Translations under genes and position numbers: made by a program | Notes under the pieces: generated by a model | What the model was told of the DNA's origin: nothing | Seen by the model: the letters and a program-made list of their open reading frames with translations, nothing else | The model's database searches: none | From: Caprella mutica | Taxonomy: Eukaryota; Arthropoda; Malacostraca; Amphipoda; Caprellidae | Reading direction: 5' to 3' | Length of the DNA stretch: 64,000 nt | Assembly: GCA_947561585.1 (NCBI GenBank) | Contig: CANNZV010000500.1 | Location: 310,001-374,000 of the forward strand | Shown: piece after piece, positions 46,201 through 55,044 of the stretch | How the letters are laid out: each line of letters begins with the position of its first letter | Position numbering within the stretch: position 1 is the stretch's first letter

Positions 46201-49200
46201 CACTGACCTGCCGCCACTTTGGCAGAGTATCGACTTAACAGGTAACAGAGATGGTCCATCATAGCTTCGTCTGTCTCTTTTATTTCAGAAATGTTTCTTC
46301 CGTCACACAAATCTTTCCTCCCAATCCACGTCTCAGTTGATGTACTTTCTACGTAGCAATTCGCATCACCAGCTTTTTGAGTATTTGAAGATGGTGATTG
46401 ATCATCAGTAGAGACATCATTTATTGTTGTTGTCTCGTGCACTTTGTGAATTACTTTCTTGTCGTTAGTCCTACTGGAATTTTCATACCAATTACCTTGC
46501 CAACGGATTTTGTTTGTCGTTGATACAGGCTCATCTTTTGGTTTGTACCATTCAGTTCTTTCTTCAGGCGATAGTACTGTTGATTTTTTTCCAAACCATT
46601 CAGTTTTTTCGTTAGGTGATAGTACTGTCGATTTATTTATGTACCATTCAGTTTTTTCGTTAGGTGATAGTACTGTCGATTTATTTATGTACCATTCTGT
46701 TCTTTCGTTAGGTGATAGTACTGTAGATTCTTTTCCATACCATTCAGTTTTTTCTTTAGGCGATGGTACTACCGATTTCCTTCCAAACCATTCAGTTCCA
46801 GTAGAGGCTTCATGAGGTATCTTTTTTTGAGGCGAAAATATAGAATTCTCGAAAATATTTTCAACGGGTGGACTCTTCGGTTTTTCCTTCTTCAAAATGT
46901 CATTTGTCTTTTCAGAAATTTTCATATCTTTCTTATCAACATTAAGGACACCAAATGTATTCTCTTTAAAATAACTTTTATCTTCCGAAACCAGTTTACA
47001 AACTTGATCGTTTCTCCTCCCTCCCCAAACAGAGTTATATGGATTAGTTATTTTCTCAAATTTAGTAAGTCTAGCTCCAAAGGCTTCCTTATCGAAAATG
47101 TTTTCGGTTGTTAAACTACCAGTATCTTCTATAGAATTAGATTGAAATGGATTGGAGTTTTCTACAATCTCAGAATTTTCATAGGTTTGTTTGATGGGTA
47201 AATCTGGGACATCAGAGCATTTTACTTCATGAAGTTCTAATATAGGAGTTTCGTTTTTAGTATTCTTTATACTATAACTTGTACTAATTTCTTTTTGTTG
47301 GTTAGTAACTGCAGTTCCAATAATATTTTCAACAATAGAAACAGAAGAAACTGAAACTTCCGAAGGATCAATAGCCACTGAATATTTTTCATTTACAATA
47401 ACTTCCATTGGGATTTCTACTTCTTTTTGGACAATGGTTTCCTTTTTCTCTGGAGGAGGTGATCCATCATTTGAGTTAGAAGATGTGCAATCATCGTCTA
47501 TGTTTGTTCTAAATGGGTAGACTTTTGCCACTTCTCTTGGCTTCACACAAAATGTACGAGGAACTGTCTCCTCCTCTTCATCAGAAAAACGCACCTTTTT
47601 GCATACAAGAAAATCGGGTACTTTATTTATACGATTTTCTGGTTGAGCACATTCAGCTTTACCTTCATAAATTGTCTGCTCTCTCAGCATAGAATTTGCA
47701 CTATTTGTAATAGAACATTTTCCATGTGTTAGGGATTGGGTGTCGGGGATGATGTACATATTTGATGAATCATCTTCAGTTTCTGCATCATATTCATATT
47801 CAACTTCAGAATCACTGCTGTAATTGAAATTGAAAAACTCATGAGTTAAATCTTCTAAATGAAGAAGAACGTTCCCAGAATCACTCTCATCAATTCGTAA
47901 CTCCGTTTCTTTTGAACTATCAGATTCGTCTACTAAAGTAGTATTAATATCAACCTTAGAGTATGATTTAGGTTTGGCTGACGAATCACAATTCATTATA
48001 GTAAAGCCTGATTGTTTCCCTGTTTCAGCTAACTTTGATTGCAGCATTTCAATTGAACTAACATGAGAACCAATATTGTATGGTGCAAGGTGACATACCT
48101 GAGATTCACGTGGAGGAAAGTCCTCAATTACAGTAGAGGAGGTAGATTTAACCAAAATTGTTTCGCCGGGGCAGACATTGACCACGAGTTGACCTTTAAT
48201 GGAGCTGGTAGATAACATTGATTCTTCAGATGTAGTGGTGGTTTCTGAAGTGCAATATAATTTGGATGCAGACTTAGTTGATGTATGATGCGTTATCATC
48301 TCTGAGTCCGACGAAGAACTTTCCTTTTCTAGATATGGAAGGAAGACTTTACCGGAGATATCAGACAAAGACTGATTTGTTGAAATTTTCACTACACTCT
48401 CTGAATTATTTGATACTAAATCCTTTTCTTTATTACATTCAGAAACTGATTCAAAAGTGTTCAATTTTTTGATGGGTGGAACATAAATTTCTTTAATAAA
48501 ATCAGCTTCGTTCACAGCTTGATCGTCATCATACTCATACTGATAAACTTTAATGTTTCTTTTTATGATGGGCACTGAATGCGTTCCACTAACTTTTGAA
48601 ATGCTTTTTTGGGAAATGTTCACTTGATTTATAGGTAATAATTTAGTTTGATTTCCATCATTTACTTCTTCAGATTCATCAAACTTAATAGAATCATCTC
48701 TTGAATTTTCACTCTCTTCGGGTTGTGTCACGGACATTCTTTCAACTTTGTTCCAAAAAACTTCTCCAGGTTTGATGACCCTATGATTTTTCTTTATCTG
48801 AAACTGTTCACGCGAGTTTACGTCTTCAACTGAAATCGTGTTCTCTCCAACTAGTTCAATTTCTGGGTCTATAGTCCGATTCAATTCTCTGTCATTAACA
48901 TTAATTTCAGAAAAAAATATCGGATCTACAGTAGTGTTTCTAACTGAAATGCTTTCAAGGTATGATGATTGAATAGGTTTGGAAATCGTTGATTCATCAA
49001 GAATCACGGATTTGTAAATTGTCGAGTCTCTAACGTTTTCATCTGATGTGATTTTCTTAAGTAACAGTTTTTCGGCTTCATTATCCAATTCAATTTTCTT
49101 GTTAATTTTATTATCGAATGTCATTACAGTTTGTAATTCTGAATTATTTTTTATTTCGCTATCATTTGAAAATTCGGTAAAGATCGGTTTGGATATTTCG

Positions 49201-52200
49201 GAAGCTCTTTCAATTTTAGTATCCGTTTTGGTAGAAGAAACTTTGGATGTTACAACTTCAGTAATAGTCACTACTTCAGTAATTGAGGTGATAATATCTT
49301 TCTGATTACTATCAACCTTTGACAACTTAATAATTTCAACATGTTCAGGAGTAGATGTGTTTGTTTCGCTTATTTCTTCGTCGATTAATACTTCCTTTTT
49401 ATTCACCGCACGAGAATTATTAATCACTTCGTTGGAGTCTGAAACTGGAGTGAATTTTGAACTTGAAAATGATTCTTTTTCATCAGAGTTATTACCGCTT
49501 CCAGAACTTGAAACTTTAATATTTACATCAGATGAAACGTTCGGCTTGCCAAAATACTCGCGAACTAAATTTGATTCATCAGTATGACTTACTAATTTCT
49601 CCATCGTTTCAGATAGATAAGATTCACATGTGTTAGAAGATTCTTCATTTAGTTCATTTGAAGCACTTGGTTTCTTTACAGATTCAAGAATAACAAAGCG
49701 TTCTTCAGAAGTTACTTCATTCGAAAATCTCTCTGTACTCTCAGCAGTTTTACTATCACTTTCATCAAGCATCTTAAACTCCAAAATTTCTGTGTTTGAA
49801 CAGCTCACACTTTCAGATACAGGCATACTACTTTCTTCAGAAGTAATTTCTATATATTCAGGAGTAGGTTCAACTTTGTTAACACCTTCAGATGTACTGT
49901 CAATGACAGAAACTGAATTTGTTCCAATTTCTTTTGATGACGACACCTTTTTTACCAAGAATATTTCAGACTTTATAGTAGACGTATCTTCATTCTCTTC
50001 TCTATACTCTATAGTTTTTGTTTTCTCTTTCAGATCATCCAACGATACATCGAAATTAACAGAATCAATGGTTAAAGAAGTCACCGTTTCCTGAATAGTT
50101 TCATCATTAGATTTTGAAGAGACTTTTTCCTGAATAGTTTCATCTTCAGATTTTGAAATGACCGTTTCCTGAATAGTTTCATCTTCAGATTTTGAAGAGA
50201 CTTTTTCCTGAATAGTTTCATCTTCAGATTTTGAAGTGACCGTTTCCTGAATAGTTTCATCTTCAGATTTTGAAGAGACTTTTTCCTGAATAGTTTCATC
50301 TTCAGATTTTGTAGCGACCGTTTCCTGAATAGTTTCATCTTCAGATTTTGTGGCGACCGTTTCCTGAATAGTTTCATCTTCAGATTTTGAAATGACCGTT
50401 TCCTGAATAGTTTCATCTTCAGATTTTGAAGTGACCGTTTCCTGAATAGTTTCATCTTCAGATTTTGAAGTGACCGTTTCCTGAATAGTTTCATCTTCAG
50501 ATTTTGTAGCGACCGTTTCCTGAATAGTTTCATCTTCAGATTTTGAAATGACCGTTTCTTGAATAGTTTCATCTTCAGATTTTGAAATGACCGTTTCTTG
50601 AATAGTTTCATCTTCAGATTTTGTAGCGACCGTTTCTTGAATAGTTTCATCTTCAGATTTTGAAATGACCGTTTCTTGAATAGTTTCATCTTCAGATTTT
50701 GTAGCGACCGTTTCCTGAATAGTTTCATCTTCAGATTTTGAAATGACCGTTTCTTGAATAGTTTCATCTTCAGATTTTGAAGTGACCGTTTCTTGAATAG
50801 TTTCATCTTCAGATTTTGTAGCGACCGTTTCTTGAATAGTTTCATCTTCAGATTTTGAAATGACTGTTTCTGGCTTAGTTTCATCTTCAGATTTTGAAAT
50901 CGCTGTTTCCTGAATAGTTTCGTTTTCTGATTTTGAAATGGCCGTTTCCTGAATAGTTTCATCTTCAGATTTTGAAATGACTGTTTCTGGCTTAGTTTCA
51001 TCTTCAGATTTTGAAATCACTGTTTCCTGAATAGTTTCATCTTCAGATTTTGAAATCACTGTTTCCTGAATAGTTTCATCTTCAGATTTTGAAGTGACCG
51101 TTTCTTGAATAGTTTCATCTTCAGATTTTGTAGCGACCGTTTCCTGAATAGTTTCATCTTCAGATTTTGAAGTGACCGCTTCCTGAATAGTTTCATCTTC
51201 AGATTTTGAAATCACTGTTTCCTGAATAGTTTCATCTTCAGATTTTGAAGTGACCGCTTCCTGAATAGTTTCATCTTCAGATTTTGAAATCACTGTTTCC
51301 TGAATAGTTTCATCTTCAGATTTTGAAGTAAGCATTTTCTGTATAGGTTCACTAACAGATTTTATTGTTATATTTTGCTGAATAGTTTCATCTTCTGATT
51401 TTGAAGCGATCGTTTCCTGGAAAGTTTCAATATTCGAATAAGAAGAAACTGTTTCCTGATTAGTTTCGATGTTAGATTTAGAAGTATTAGTTTCCATCAC
51501 AGATTCTATATTAGATTTAGAAGCAGCAGATTCCTGCATAGTTCTAATGTTAGATTTAGAAGTAGCAGATTCCTGAATAGATTCGATGTTAGATTTAGAA
51601 GTAGCTTCCAGCATAGTTTCAATGTTAGATTTAGAAGTAGTTTCCAGCATATTCTCGATGTTAGATTTAGAAGTAGCTTCCAGCATAGTTTCAATGTTAG
51701 ATTTAGAAGTAGTTTCCAGCATATTCTCGATGTTAGATTTAGAAGTAGTTTCCAGCATATTCTCGATGTTAGATTTAGAAGTAGTAGTTTCCTGCATAGT
51801 TTCACCTTTAGTTATTGAGTTTGATAAACCAGGACTCGAAATTGAGTTATTAGAAGATAAAAAATTGGAGCTAGAAGAATCAGTAAAACTTACATTTTCT
51901 TCCATTTCGGAAATGAACGTTTGAGATTTTCTAACGAGATACTTTGTGGTATTAATTTCTTTATCAATAATTGCAACACCATTCTCATGGCTATCGGGCA
52001 TTTCACTCACAGATTTAAACACATCAACATTTTTTGATTCAGAATAGACATCAGCAGAAAGAGCACTTAGATTATCTCCTTCAATCGAGAATGCTTCTTT
52101 GATTGTAAGGTCAGATTCAACATTATCAGACACCACATTACAATCTTTGATTGCCATGGTAGAATTCTGTCCTATTTTCCCAGTTGAGTCGTCAGTTATC

Positions 52201-53435
52201 GAAGGATTTCTCTCCATGAGAATGGTAGTTTCTTTTACTAATACTGTATTTAAATCTTCCGAAACTTCACTTTTACTATTTTCTGATTCTCCAATTCTTT
52301 GGAATTTGGTAGATCTACTTAATGAGGGAGATTTGGTATGTATAGTTTCAGTAATGGTTATCTCGGTGGTCTCTTTGATCTTAGGCTTGGCATGAGATTT
52401 AGTGACAGTCGCTTCAGAGAGAGCATCGCTCACTTTTCTCTCTTCACATTTTTCCTGTTTATTGACAGATGTGCAATAAGATTCCTTTGTTTTATTTTTA
52501 GCAGAAAGATTATTTATTGAATTAACAAGTTTCTCTCTCTGTTCAAAATAGGCCACTGCATCCTGTACAACCACAGGAGTCTCCTCCCTCTCAGCATCTA
52601 CACAAATACTCTCTGTATAAGATGATCTGTTCTTTCCTAACTTTTCATTGCGAGAAAGTCTGCTATCCACTGTATTTTTATTGCTAGTTGCTTCACATGT
52701 CATAATTTTGTTTCTTTTAGAATGAGCGACAGGTTTGAAGGAGTAGTTACCTTTGACATCAGTTGGCACGTACTCACTAGAAAGAGTCCTTTCATCTAAT
52801 GTATTATTTTGTGGCGTACAGTAAATCGTTGTTATTTTCGTAGAAATATTTACTGGAGGTTGATACATGTATGAATCATTGGCCACTGGGCTGTAAGGAG
52901 GTGAAGACAAGTTTGAAGCCTTGCCAGAAGATGCCGGGATGGGACTGGAAGAGAGCGAATCAGGAGGACTTGAAGGCGGAAAAGCTGTTCTGTACGAATG
53001 TACGCATTGGGAACTGGGAAAATAATTTTCCGCTAAGATACCAAAAGTACGATTGTTATTTCCTTGCTCGAATTTTCCACCTGCTGATTTCTCAGTGGGA
53101 CAAGGAATAGCTTCGGATAAAACAGAAGAATGAATGGAATGGGAATACGACTTAGTTGTTGGTGGGGGCCAGATAACAACATTGTCTTTCTTGTTATACG
53201 GGAGTTCATGATGGTGGTGGTGAATATCACTGGATAAACTCTTCTTGCTCTTTGAAAAGGTATTACTCTTATCACAAAATGTACTCGAACTGTTGCGCTT
53301 CCCAAAGATACTATGAAGAAACTCATCGAAATCGGCTGATATTTTATCCGCTTCCTTAGCTAGATTACTTCGTTTTTCTACGTTCTCCTTAGATGCTGAA
53401 TTTGATCTCCACTTCCTTCGCTCGTGTCCAAACAT
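21986..53435 (-). CDS. MICAL-like protein (CH, LIM, NPF motifs, bMERB) with a giant N-terminal exon
   Basis: Eleven exons on the minus strand: 46208-53435, 45177-45336, 43423-44137, 29822-31171, 29527-29651, 28570-28716, 25883-26004, 25525-25596, 23133-23679, 22451-22713 and 21986-22233. They sum to 10977 nt (3658 residues plus TAA), and each junction keeps the frame. The domain order CH, LIM, Pro-rich linker with NPF motifs, then C-terminal bMERB coiled coil identifies the MICAL-like (MICALL) family. These proteins scaffold Rab8/Rab10/Rab13-type GTPases (through bMERB) and EHD proteins (through NPF) on recycling endosomes. There is no flavin monooxygenase domain, which separates it from MICAL1-3. 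A canonical short form would start at the ATG at 45331 ([11 protein letters not shown]) and have 1247 residues. The 2409-codon first exon is not typical of the family; its membership rests on splice-phase fit and an NPF motif. Confidence 0.88.
22451..22713 (-). CDS. MICAL-like bMERB domain, C-terminal helices
   Basis: Encodes [23 protein letters not shown], the most conserved bMERB segment, then [20 protein letters not shown] and a helical end with [15 protein letters not shown]. Phase fits both neighbours. Confidence 0.93.
23133..23679 (-). CDS. MICAL-like bMERB domain, helix 1 and start of helix 2, with a large insert
   Basis: Begins [15 protein letters not shown], then [15 protein letters not shown] and the bMERB helix [31 protein letters not shown] Glu/Asp/Asn/Lys-rich insert of about 85 residues follows, with [17 protein letters not shown] and PPKPPRL. 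The fold then resumes with [18 protein letters not shown] and [11 protein letters not shown]. bMERB binds Rab GTPases. The insert sits where related proteins have a short turn. Confidence 0.92.
23950..25110 (-). mobile_element. Jockey-like non-LTR retrotransposon, 3' remnant
   Basis: On the minus strand 24065-24580 encodes a tail with [20 protein letters not shown], a [20 protein letters not shown] zinc-like motif and CPSLH, typical of the C-terminus of Jockey-group polyproteins. 24714-24953 holds the preceding thumb-like segment in another frame, so the copy is frameshifted and dead. It sits in MICAL-like intron 8, oriented like the gene. A related copy is at 34250-35130. Confidence 0.75.
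25464..25527. repeat. Two-copy duplication of the donor of the 72-nt MICAL-like exon
   Basis: On the minus strand the donor GTTAGTGTTAACTCTTTA recurs 45 bp further into the intron, followed in both copies by a segment ending CTAACTTGTCACA. This is a two-copy direct repeat starting at intron position +1. Confidence 0.85.
25525..25596 (-). CDS. MICAL-like short linker exon
   Basis: 72-nt exon encoding [20 protein letters not shown] and LNA. Acceptor GTTGTAG, donor GTTAGT. The donor and the first ~45 intron bases are tandemly duplicated immediately downstream. Confidence 0.82.
25735..25820. mobile_element. MITE family A remnant
   Basis: TTTCGATCATAT left part and GATCGAAAAAGTGGAGCTGC CCGATAAC right part; the outer left end is lost. 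Lies in MICAL-like intron 7. Confidence 0.6.
25883..26004 (-). CDS. MICAL-like polyproline exon
   Basis: Encodes [20 protein letters not shown], then [16 protein letters not shown], the basic/polyproline motif that precedes bMERB in MICAL-like proteins. It is flanked by a TTTCAG acceptor and a GTGGGG donor; phase matches both neighbours. Confidence 0.88.
26101..27850 (+). mobile_element. Degenerate LTR-retrotransposon gag-protease remnant
   Basis: 26190-26455 encodes, across frame shifts, [37 protein letters not shown] and [15 protein letters not shown], resembling gag of gypsy-group elements. 27440-27560 encodes [31 protein letters not shown], a retropepsin-like region with the D-T/S-G box changed to DAG. 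27640-27740 keeps an [12 protein letters not shown] segment. Stops and frameshifts are frequent and no LTRs were found, so it is a dead fragment. It is antisense to the host gene, in an intron, and a MITE is inserted in it. Confidence 0.7.
26543..27211. mobile_element. Mutator-like MITE inserted into the LTR-element remnant
   Basis: 669 bp with ~28-bp terminal repeats containing TCAATTCGCCGAAAACACA and its inverse, extra GCGAATGTGT boxes inside each end, and a 9-bp target duplication GTGATGAAG at 26534-26542 and 27212-27220. Removing it restores adjacency of the two retroelement halves. Confidence 0.85.
27953..28110. repeat. 20-bp tandem repeat
   Basis: About seven copies, GACAAGCCAAATTCAAATCG in the right half and a diverged GAACCAGCGAAATTCAAGTC form in the left. 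Confidence 0.85.
28236..28590. repeat. 30-bp minisatellite made of an exon end plus splice donor
   Basis: 12 copies of CTTACCTAGAAGTGGAGGGG plus GTGTTCTTTA. Read on the minus strand, each unit is the final 20 exon bases and first 10 intron bases of the MICAL-like exon 28570-28716. One unit is 29 bp; others carry AGAGG or AAAGGG changes. Confidence 0.97.
28570..28716 (-). CDS. MICAL-like Thr/Pro-rich exon whose donor is copied 12 times
   Basis: Acceptor TTTCAG at 28717-28718. The exon encodes [16 protein letters not shown] and ends NTPSTS plus AG before GTAAGT. This start is chosen over a nearer TACAG because only it keeps the frame. The last 20 exon bases and first 10 intron bases form the 30-bp unit repeated downstream. 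Using any distal donor copy would read Arg and then a TAA stop, so only the first copy gives full-length protein. Confidence 0.85.
29527..29651 (-). CDS. MICAL-like NPF / polyproline exon
   Basis: Encodes [19 protein letters not shown] and then [12 protein letters not shown] fourth NPF motif of the core protein and a polyproline stretch (SH3 ligand type) lie here, as in MICAL-like proteins. The exon ends with two leftover bases before GTAAAT. Confidence 0.85.
29822..31171 (-). CDS. MICAL-like LIM domain and acidic NPF-containing linker
   Basis: 450 codons in phase 0. Near the start there is a LIM zinc-binding domain ([37 protein letters not shown]) with the C-x2-C-x17-H-x2-C-x2-C-x2-C pattern followed by a C-terminal C-x2-C. 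The rest is a long acidic, Ser/Asn-rich disordered tract with short repeats: [10 protein letters not shown] about three times and VPSTKVDD about five times. NPF motifs occur as [16 protein letters not shown] and TNPFGSS, suited to EH-domain binding. The exon is unusually long for a family linker. Confidence 0.93.
31265..33480. other. MICAL-like intron 3, unannotated part
   Basis: No gene, RNA or clear element. 31195-31360 has faint family A MITE ends. Confidence 0.4.
33900..35130 (+). mobile_element. Jockey-like non-LTR retrotransposon remnant, plus strand
   Basis: Around 34330 a frame reads [16 protein letters not shown]; further on [32 protein letters not shown] and [16 protein letters not shown], the thumb/C-terminal part of the reverse transcriptase region. 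Frameshifts and stops make it inactive. The same element type is present in opposite orientation at 23950-25110. Confidence 0.7.
35500..36325. repeat. 32-bp minisatellite in MICAL-like intron 3
   Basis: About 25 copies of AGTGACTCTTTTCTCTGATA plus GTACATCATCAC, with two interspersed variants (CTGATAG / CTGCTAG) and very few other changes. Confidence 0.95.
36786..37597. mobile_element. TTAA-flanked 812-bp element with internal inverted and direct repeats
   Basis: Ends GGGGACCGACCAAGG and CCATGGTCGATCCCC with TTAA on each flank. The interior has a ~140-bp direct duplication (36955-37100 and 37450-37597, TACCAAGTTTCAGAACCGTA) and a large hairpin at 37165-37425. No transposase frame. Confidence 0.75.
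37642..37690. mobile_element. MITE family A half copy
   Basis: GGGTAAGGTCTGAGATATCG and TTCCACATTTTCGATCATG; the right arm is missing. Confidence 0.6.
38031..38272. mobile_element. Palindromic MITE family B, diverged copy
   Basis: GTCCGTACACACGAAGGGTT ... CTCCTCCTACTTTTTTCACG ... inverse arm with AAAAGTAGGAGGAACTTAGC. Related to 41168-41388. Confidence 0.75.
38280..39900. other. MICAL-like intron 3, nothing recognised
   Basis: Only short open frames on both strands without recognisable motifs. Confidence 0.4.
39907..40496. mobile_element. TTAA-flanked ~590-bp DNA element, copy 2 (inverted)
   Basis: Starts AGGTCCTCTCCAGGCTCCGG and ends GGAGGGGACCT, flanked by TTAA. The interior matches 18709-19302 in reverse, with moderate divergence. 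Confidence 0.8.
40625..40760 (+). repeat. Single unit of the CCTTGACCTTTGACC repeat
   Basis: AGAGCGCATACCTT, TGACCTTGCCCTTTGACCCA and a TTTGGTTGAACACC box, as at 17825-18340. Confidence 0.6.
40860..40907. mobile_element. MITE family A right half
   Basis: ATGTGGAACAGTTCGGTAAC then CGTAACTTACCC before TA; no clear left arm. Confidence 0.6.
41168..41388. mobile_element. Palindromic MITE family B, near-perfect copy
   Basis: About 220 bp, almost fully self-complementary: AAGGGCCGTACACACGTAGG at one end and its inverse at the other, centred in an AT-rich ATTTAAATAA. Confidence 0.85.
41899..42022. repeat. 17-bp tandem repeat
   Basis: About seven copies of GTGGTATGTACACCAAT. Confidence 0.93.
42390..42680. 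repeat. Degenerate ~21-bp tandem repeat
   Basis: Old, diverged copies of GTCTAAACCCACCTAGTAGC decaying rightward to forms such as TCTAAATCCATCTG. Confidence 0.65.
43423..44137 (-). CDS. MICAL-like CH domain second half and Ser-rich linker
   Basis: Continues [20 protein letters not shown], then [15 protein letters not shown] and [17 protein letters not shown], completing the CH domain. A ~160-residue Ser/Thr/Pro-rich linker follows, ending IASKNK at a GTAAAC donor in phase 0. The linker holds SPALAPK and PVPTPRQS proline stretches. Confidence 0.92.
45061..45161. repeat. 40-bp tandem repeat just inside the CH-exon intron
   Basis: 2.5 copies of AGTAGATAGTAACTCTACAG plus TCTATAGTAAACGACAGATT, ending about 15 bp from the donor at 45176/45177. 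Confidence 0.88.
45177..45336 (-). CDS. MICAL-like CH domain, first half
   Basis: Encodes [19 protein letters not shown], then [19 protein letters not shown], the signature of a calponin-homology domain. The internal ATG (45331) matches the usual start of arthropod MICAL-like proteins, so a short isoform probably starts here from an unseen 5' UTR exon. The exon ends CTCAT before GTTAGT. About 15 bases into the intron a 40-bp tandem repeat begins (45061-45161). Confidence 0.9.
46208..53435 (-). CDS. Giant 7.2-kb first exon: 2409-residue disordered acidic N-terminal extension
   Basis: One uninterrupted reading frame starts at ATG 53435 in a CAAAATG context typical of arthropod starts and ends at a donor GGCGGCAG before GTCAGT. 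The leftover G plus GC of the CH exon makes Gly, giving ...[17 protein letters not shown]. No known fold is recognised. The chain is rich in Ser, Glu, Thr and Lys. It carries three repeat blocks: [16 protein letters not shown] 12-mers (about residues 545-660), [17 protein letters not shown] 13-mers (about 680-1113, some 32 copies) and [20 protein letters not shown] 16-mers (about 2210-2300). SNPFQSN near residue 2095 is an EHD-type NPF motif, consistent with the MICAL-like partner exons. A separate gene ending within the exon is less likely because the frame stays open to the donor. Coding status is strong; splicing to CH is inferred. Confidence 0.8.
46540..46805 (-). repeat. In-frame 48-bp repeat in the giant exon
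   Basis: About six copies encoding [20 protein letters not shown] 16-mers with an invariant aromatic pair and SP sites. Confidence 0.9.
50090..51350 (-). repeat. In-frame 39-bp repeat in the giant exon
   Basis: About 32 copies encoding [17 protein letters not shown] 13-mers. Third-position changes are few, so the block is young or homogenised; length changes are multiples of 39 and preserve the frame. Confidence 0.95.
51430..51805 (-). repeat. In-frame 36/39-bp repeat in the giant exon
   Basis: About ten copies encoding [16 protein letters not shown] units; the right part alternates two unit types. Confidence 0.92.
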
Positions 53436-54185
53436 TTTGTTTGATTTCTCAACAGTAAAATAAGATAAAGTTTCTCAATATCGGCTGTAACATGTAGTTC
53501 GATTAGCCACTACCCGACCACACAGCTATTATCACAAGCAAAGTAGGTTCACGACTGAGGAGGAGTGCCAAACTAAAGCACTAATCTGGGTGTGGTTGAT
53601 ACACTGCGATTGTTGTCAGAATTTTCGGATCGCCTAGTACTTGTTCAACAATTATTGCTAAATATCAATTCTTACATTTTGAGTCTTTTATCTTGTATAT
53701 TATAATATATAGATACATACTGATACTTATGCTAGTACATTTTGAATATATAGCCAATTAAAGAGAAGATGGTACATAAACTCTTGCCAAAAGAAGGCAT
53801 TAATGGAGATAGAAGTTGAAGGCTTGGCCTCGTCATTGTATGCTGCATAATTGCGCAATAAGGAGATCTGTGAAGCTGCTTATGTGAAGGTATGAGCACT
53901 CCTCGAGTTGAGACGTACAATATTATTATAAGCAAGTGTGTTTAGGGTGTACTGTGCAGGCCCTGTCTGTGAACACAGTATCGTATTGATCATTGATATA
54001 CTGCCAAAATACAAACACTTGTGAGCAGTAGTTACGATGTTAAGTGTCTCACCCTAAATGAATTAACTCACATTCAAATACGCTAGATAATCAATATTGC
54101 TGTAATTATTGAATAATGCTCTTTTTGAGAATCTGTAATCAACTAATTATTATATTTAAATAAAAGAATATAGAATACAAGCAAA
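53436..54185. other. Region upstream of the giant exon
   Basis: Candidate promoter and 5' UTR of the long MICAL-like form. No clear TATA, Inr or upstream exon can be named. Confidence 0.4.
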
Positions 54186-54189
54186 CCCC

Positions 54190-54708
54190 ACTCTTATTAC
54201 GTCTCAGACTTATGACATTTGAATAAGTGTGGGTGTCACTTTTATTTCTCTTGGTATGAAAAATATTTTAGGAGTAACTTTGGTTATTTGGTTGATTGTT
54301 GTTTGATAAGCTGTTCTCGACATGACTATTGCAGGTGAGATAGATAACTAATTTTACTGTTAATAACGTATATTACGTAGCTACCATGCAATTATTTCTA
54401 ATCTATCCCACCTGCATAAATTATGGCGAAAACAGCCTAACTGCAAATTAACAACCAAATTACCAAAGTTACCAGGAGAAATAAAAGCGAGACATGTCTC
54501 ACACTTATTAGATTGTCTTAAGTGTGAGACGTAATAAGAGCAGTTAGGCTGTTTTCGCCATAATTTATGCAGGTGAGATAGATTAGAAATAATTGCATGG
54601 TAGCTACGTAATATATGTTATTAACAGTAAAATTAGTTATCTATCTCACCTGCAAAAGTCATGTCGAGAACAGCTTATCAAAAAACAATCAACGAAATAA
54701 CCAAAGTA
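54190..54708. mobile_element. Nested foldback element
   Basis: Arms at about 54277-54442 and 54540-54708 are near-perfect inverse repeats (GATAAGCTGTTCTCGACATG; CAGGTGAGATAGAT; TTATGGCGAAAACAGCCTAA). The loop and left flank carry further inverted copies of CTTTTATTTCTC and AAGTGTGAGAC boxes. Confidence 0.8.
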
Positions 54709-55044
54709 TGCATCTACTTCAAAATGAATTATTTTTACCTTGTAGCTATATTCTAAAATATAGAACCTTATTTTAACTTAACTAAAGGTAAATACTGACG
54801 ATCAATTGCAATAAAATGTAAGAGAAAGTTAACGAGAAAAGCAATATGAAATCAATGGGATGAAAATGAATTATTCGATTACAAAAGCTATAAGAAATGA
54901 ATTAGAAACAAGTCATGTAATTTGTTGATATTATTTTGTTTGAATAATGTGCGTATTTGAAGGGATAAAAGTACACCATTAATAAAGGACAGAGAAAAGG
55001 TATACTGAGACAAAGTAACAATGGGAGGTAAATGAAGTGAACAT

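Noticed and set aside
50081..51001. 306-residue basic open frame on the minus strand
   Set aside because: Alternative frame of the 39-bp coding repeat in the giant exon; the SEDETIQ frame continues far beyond both ends.
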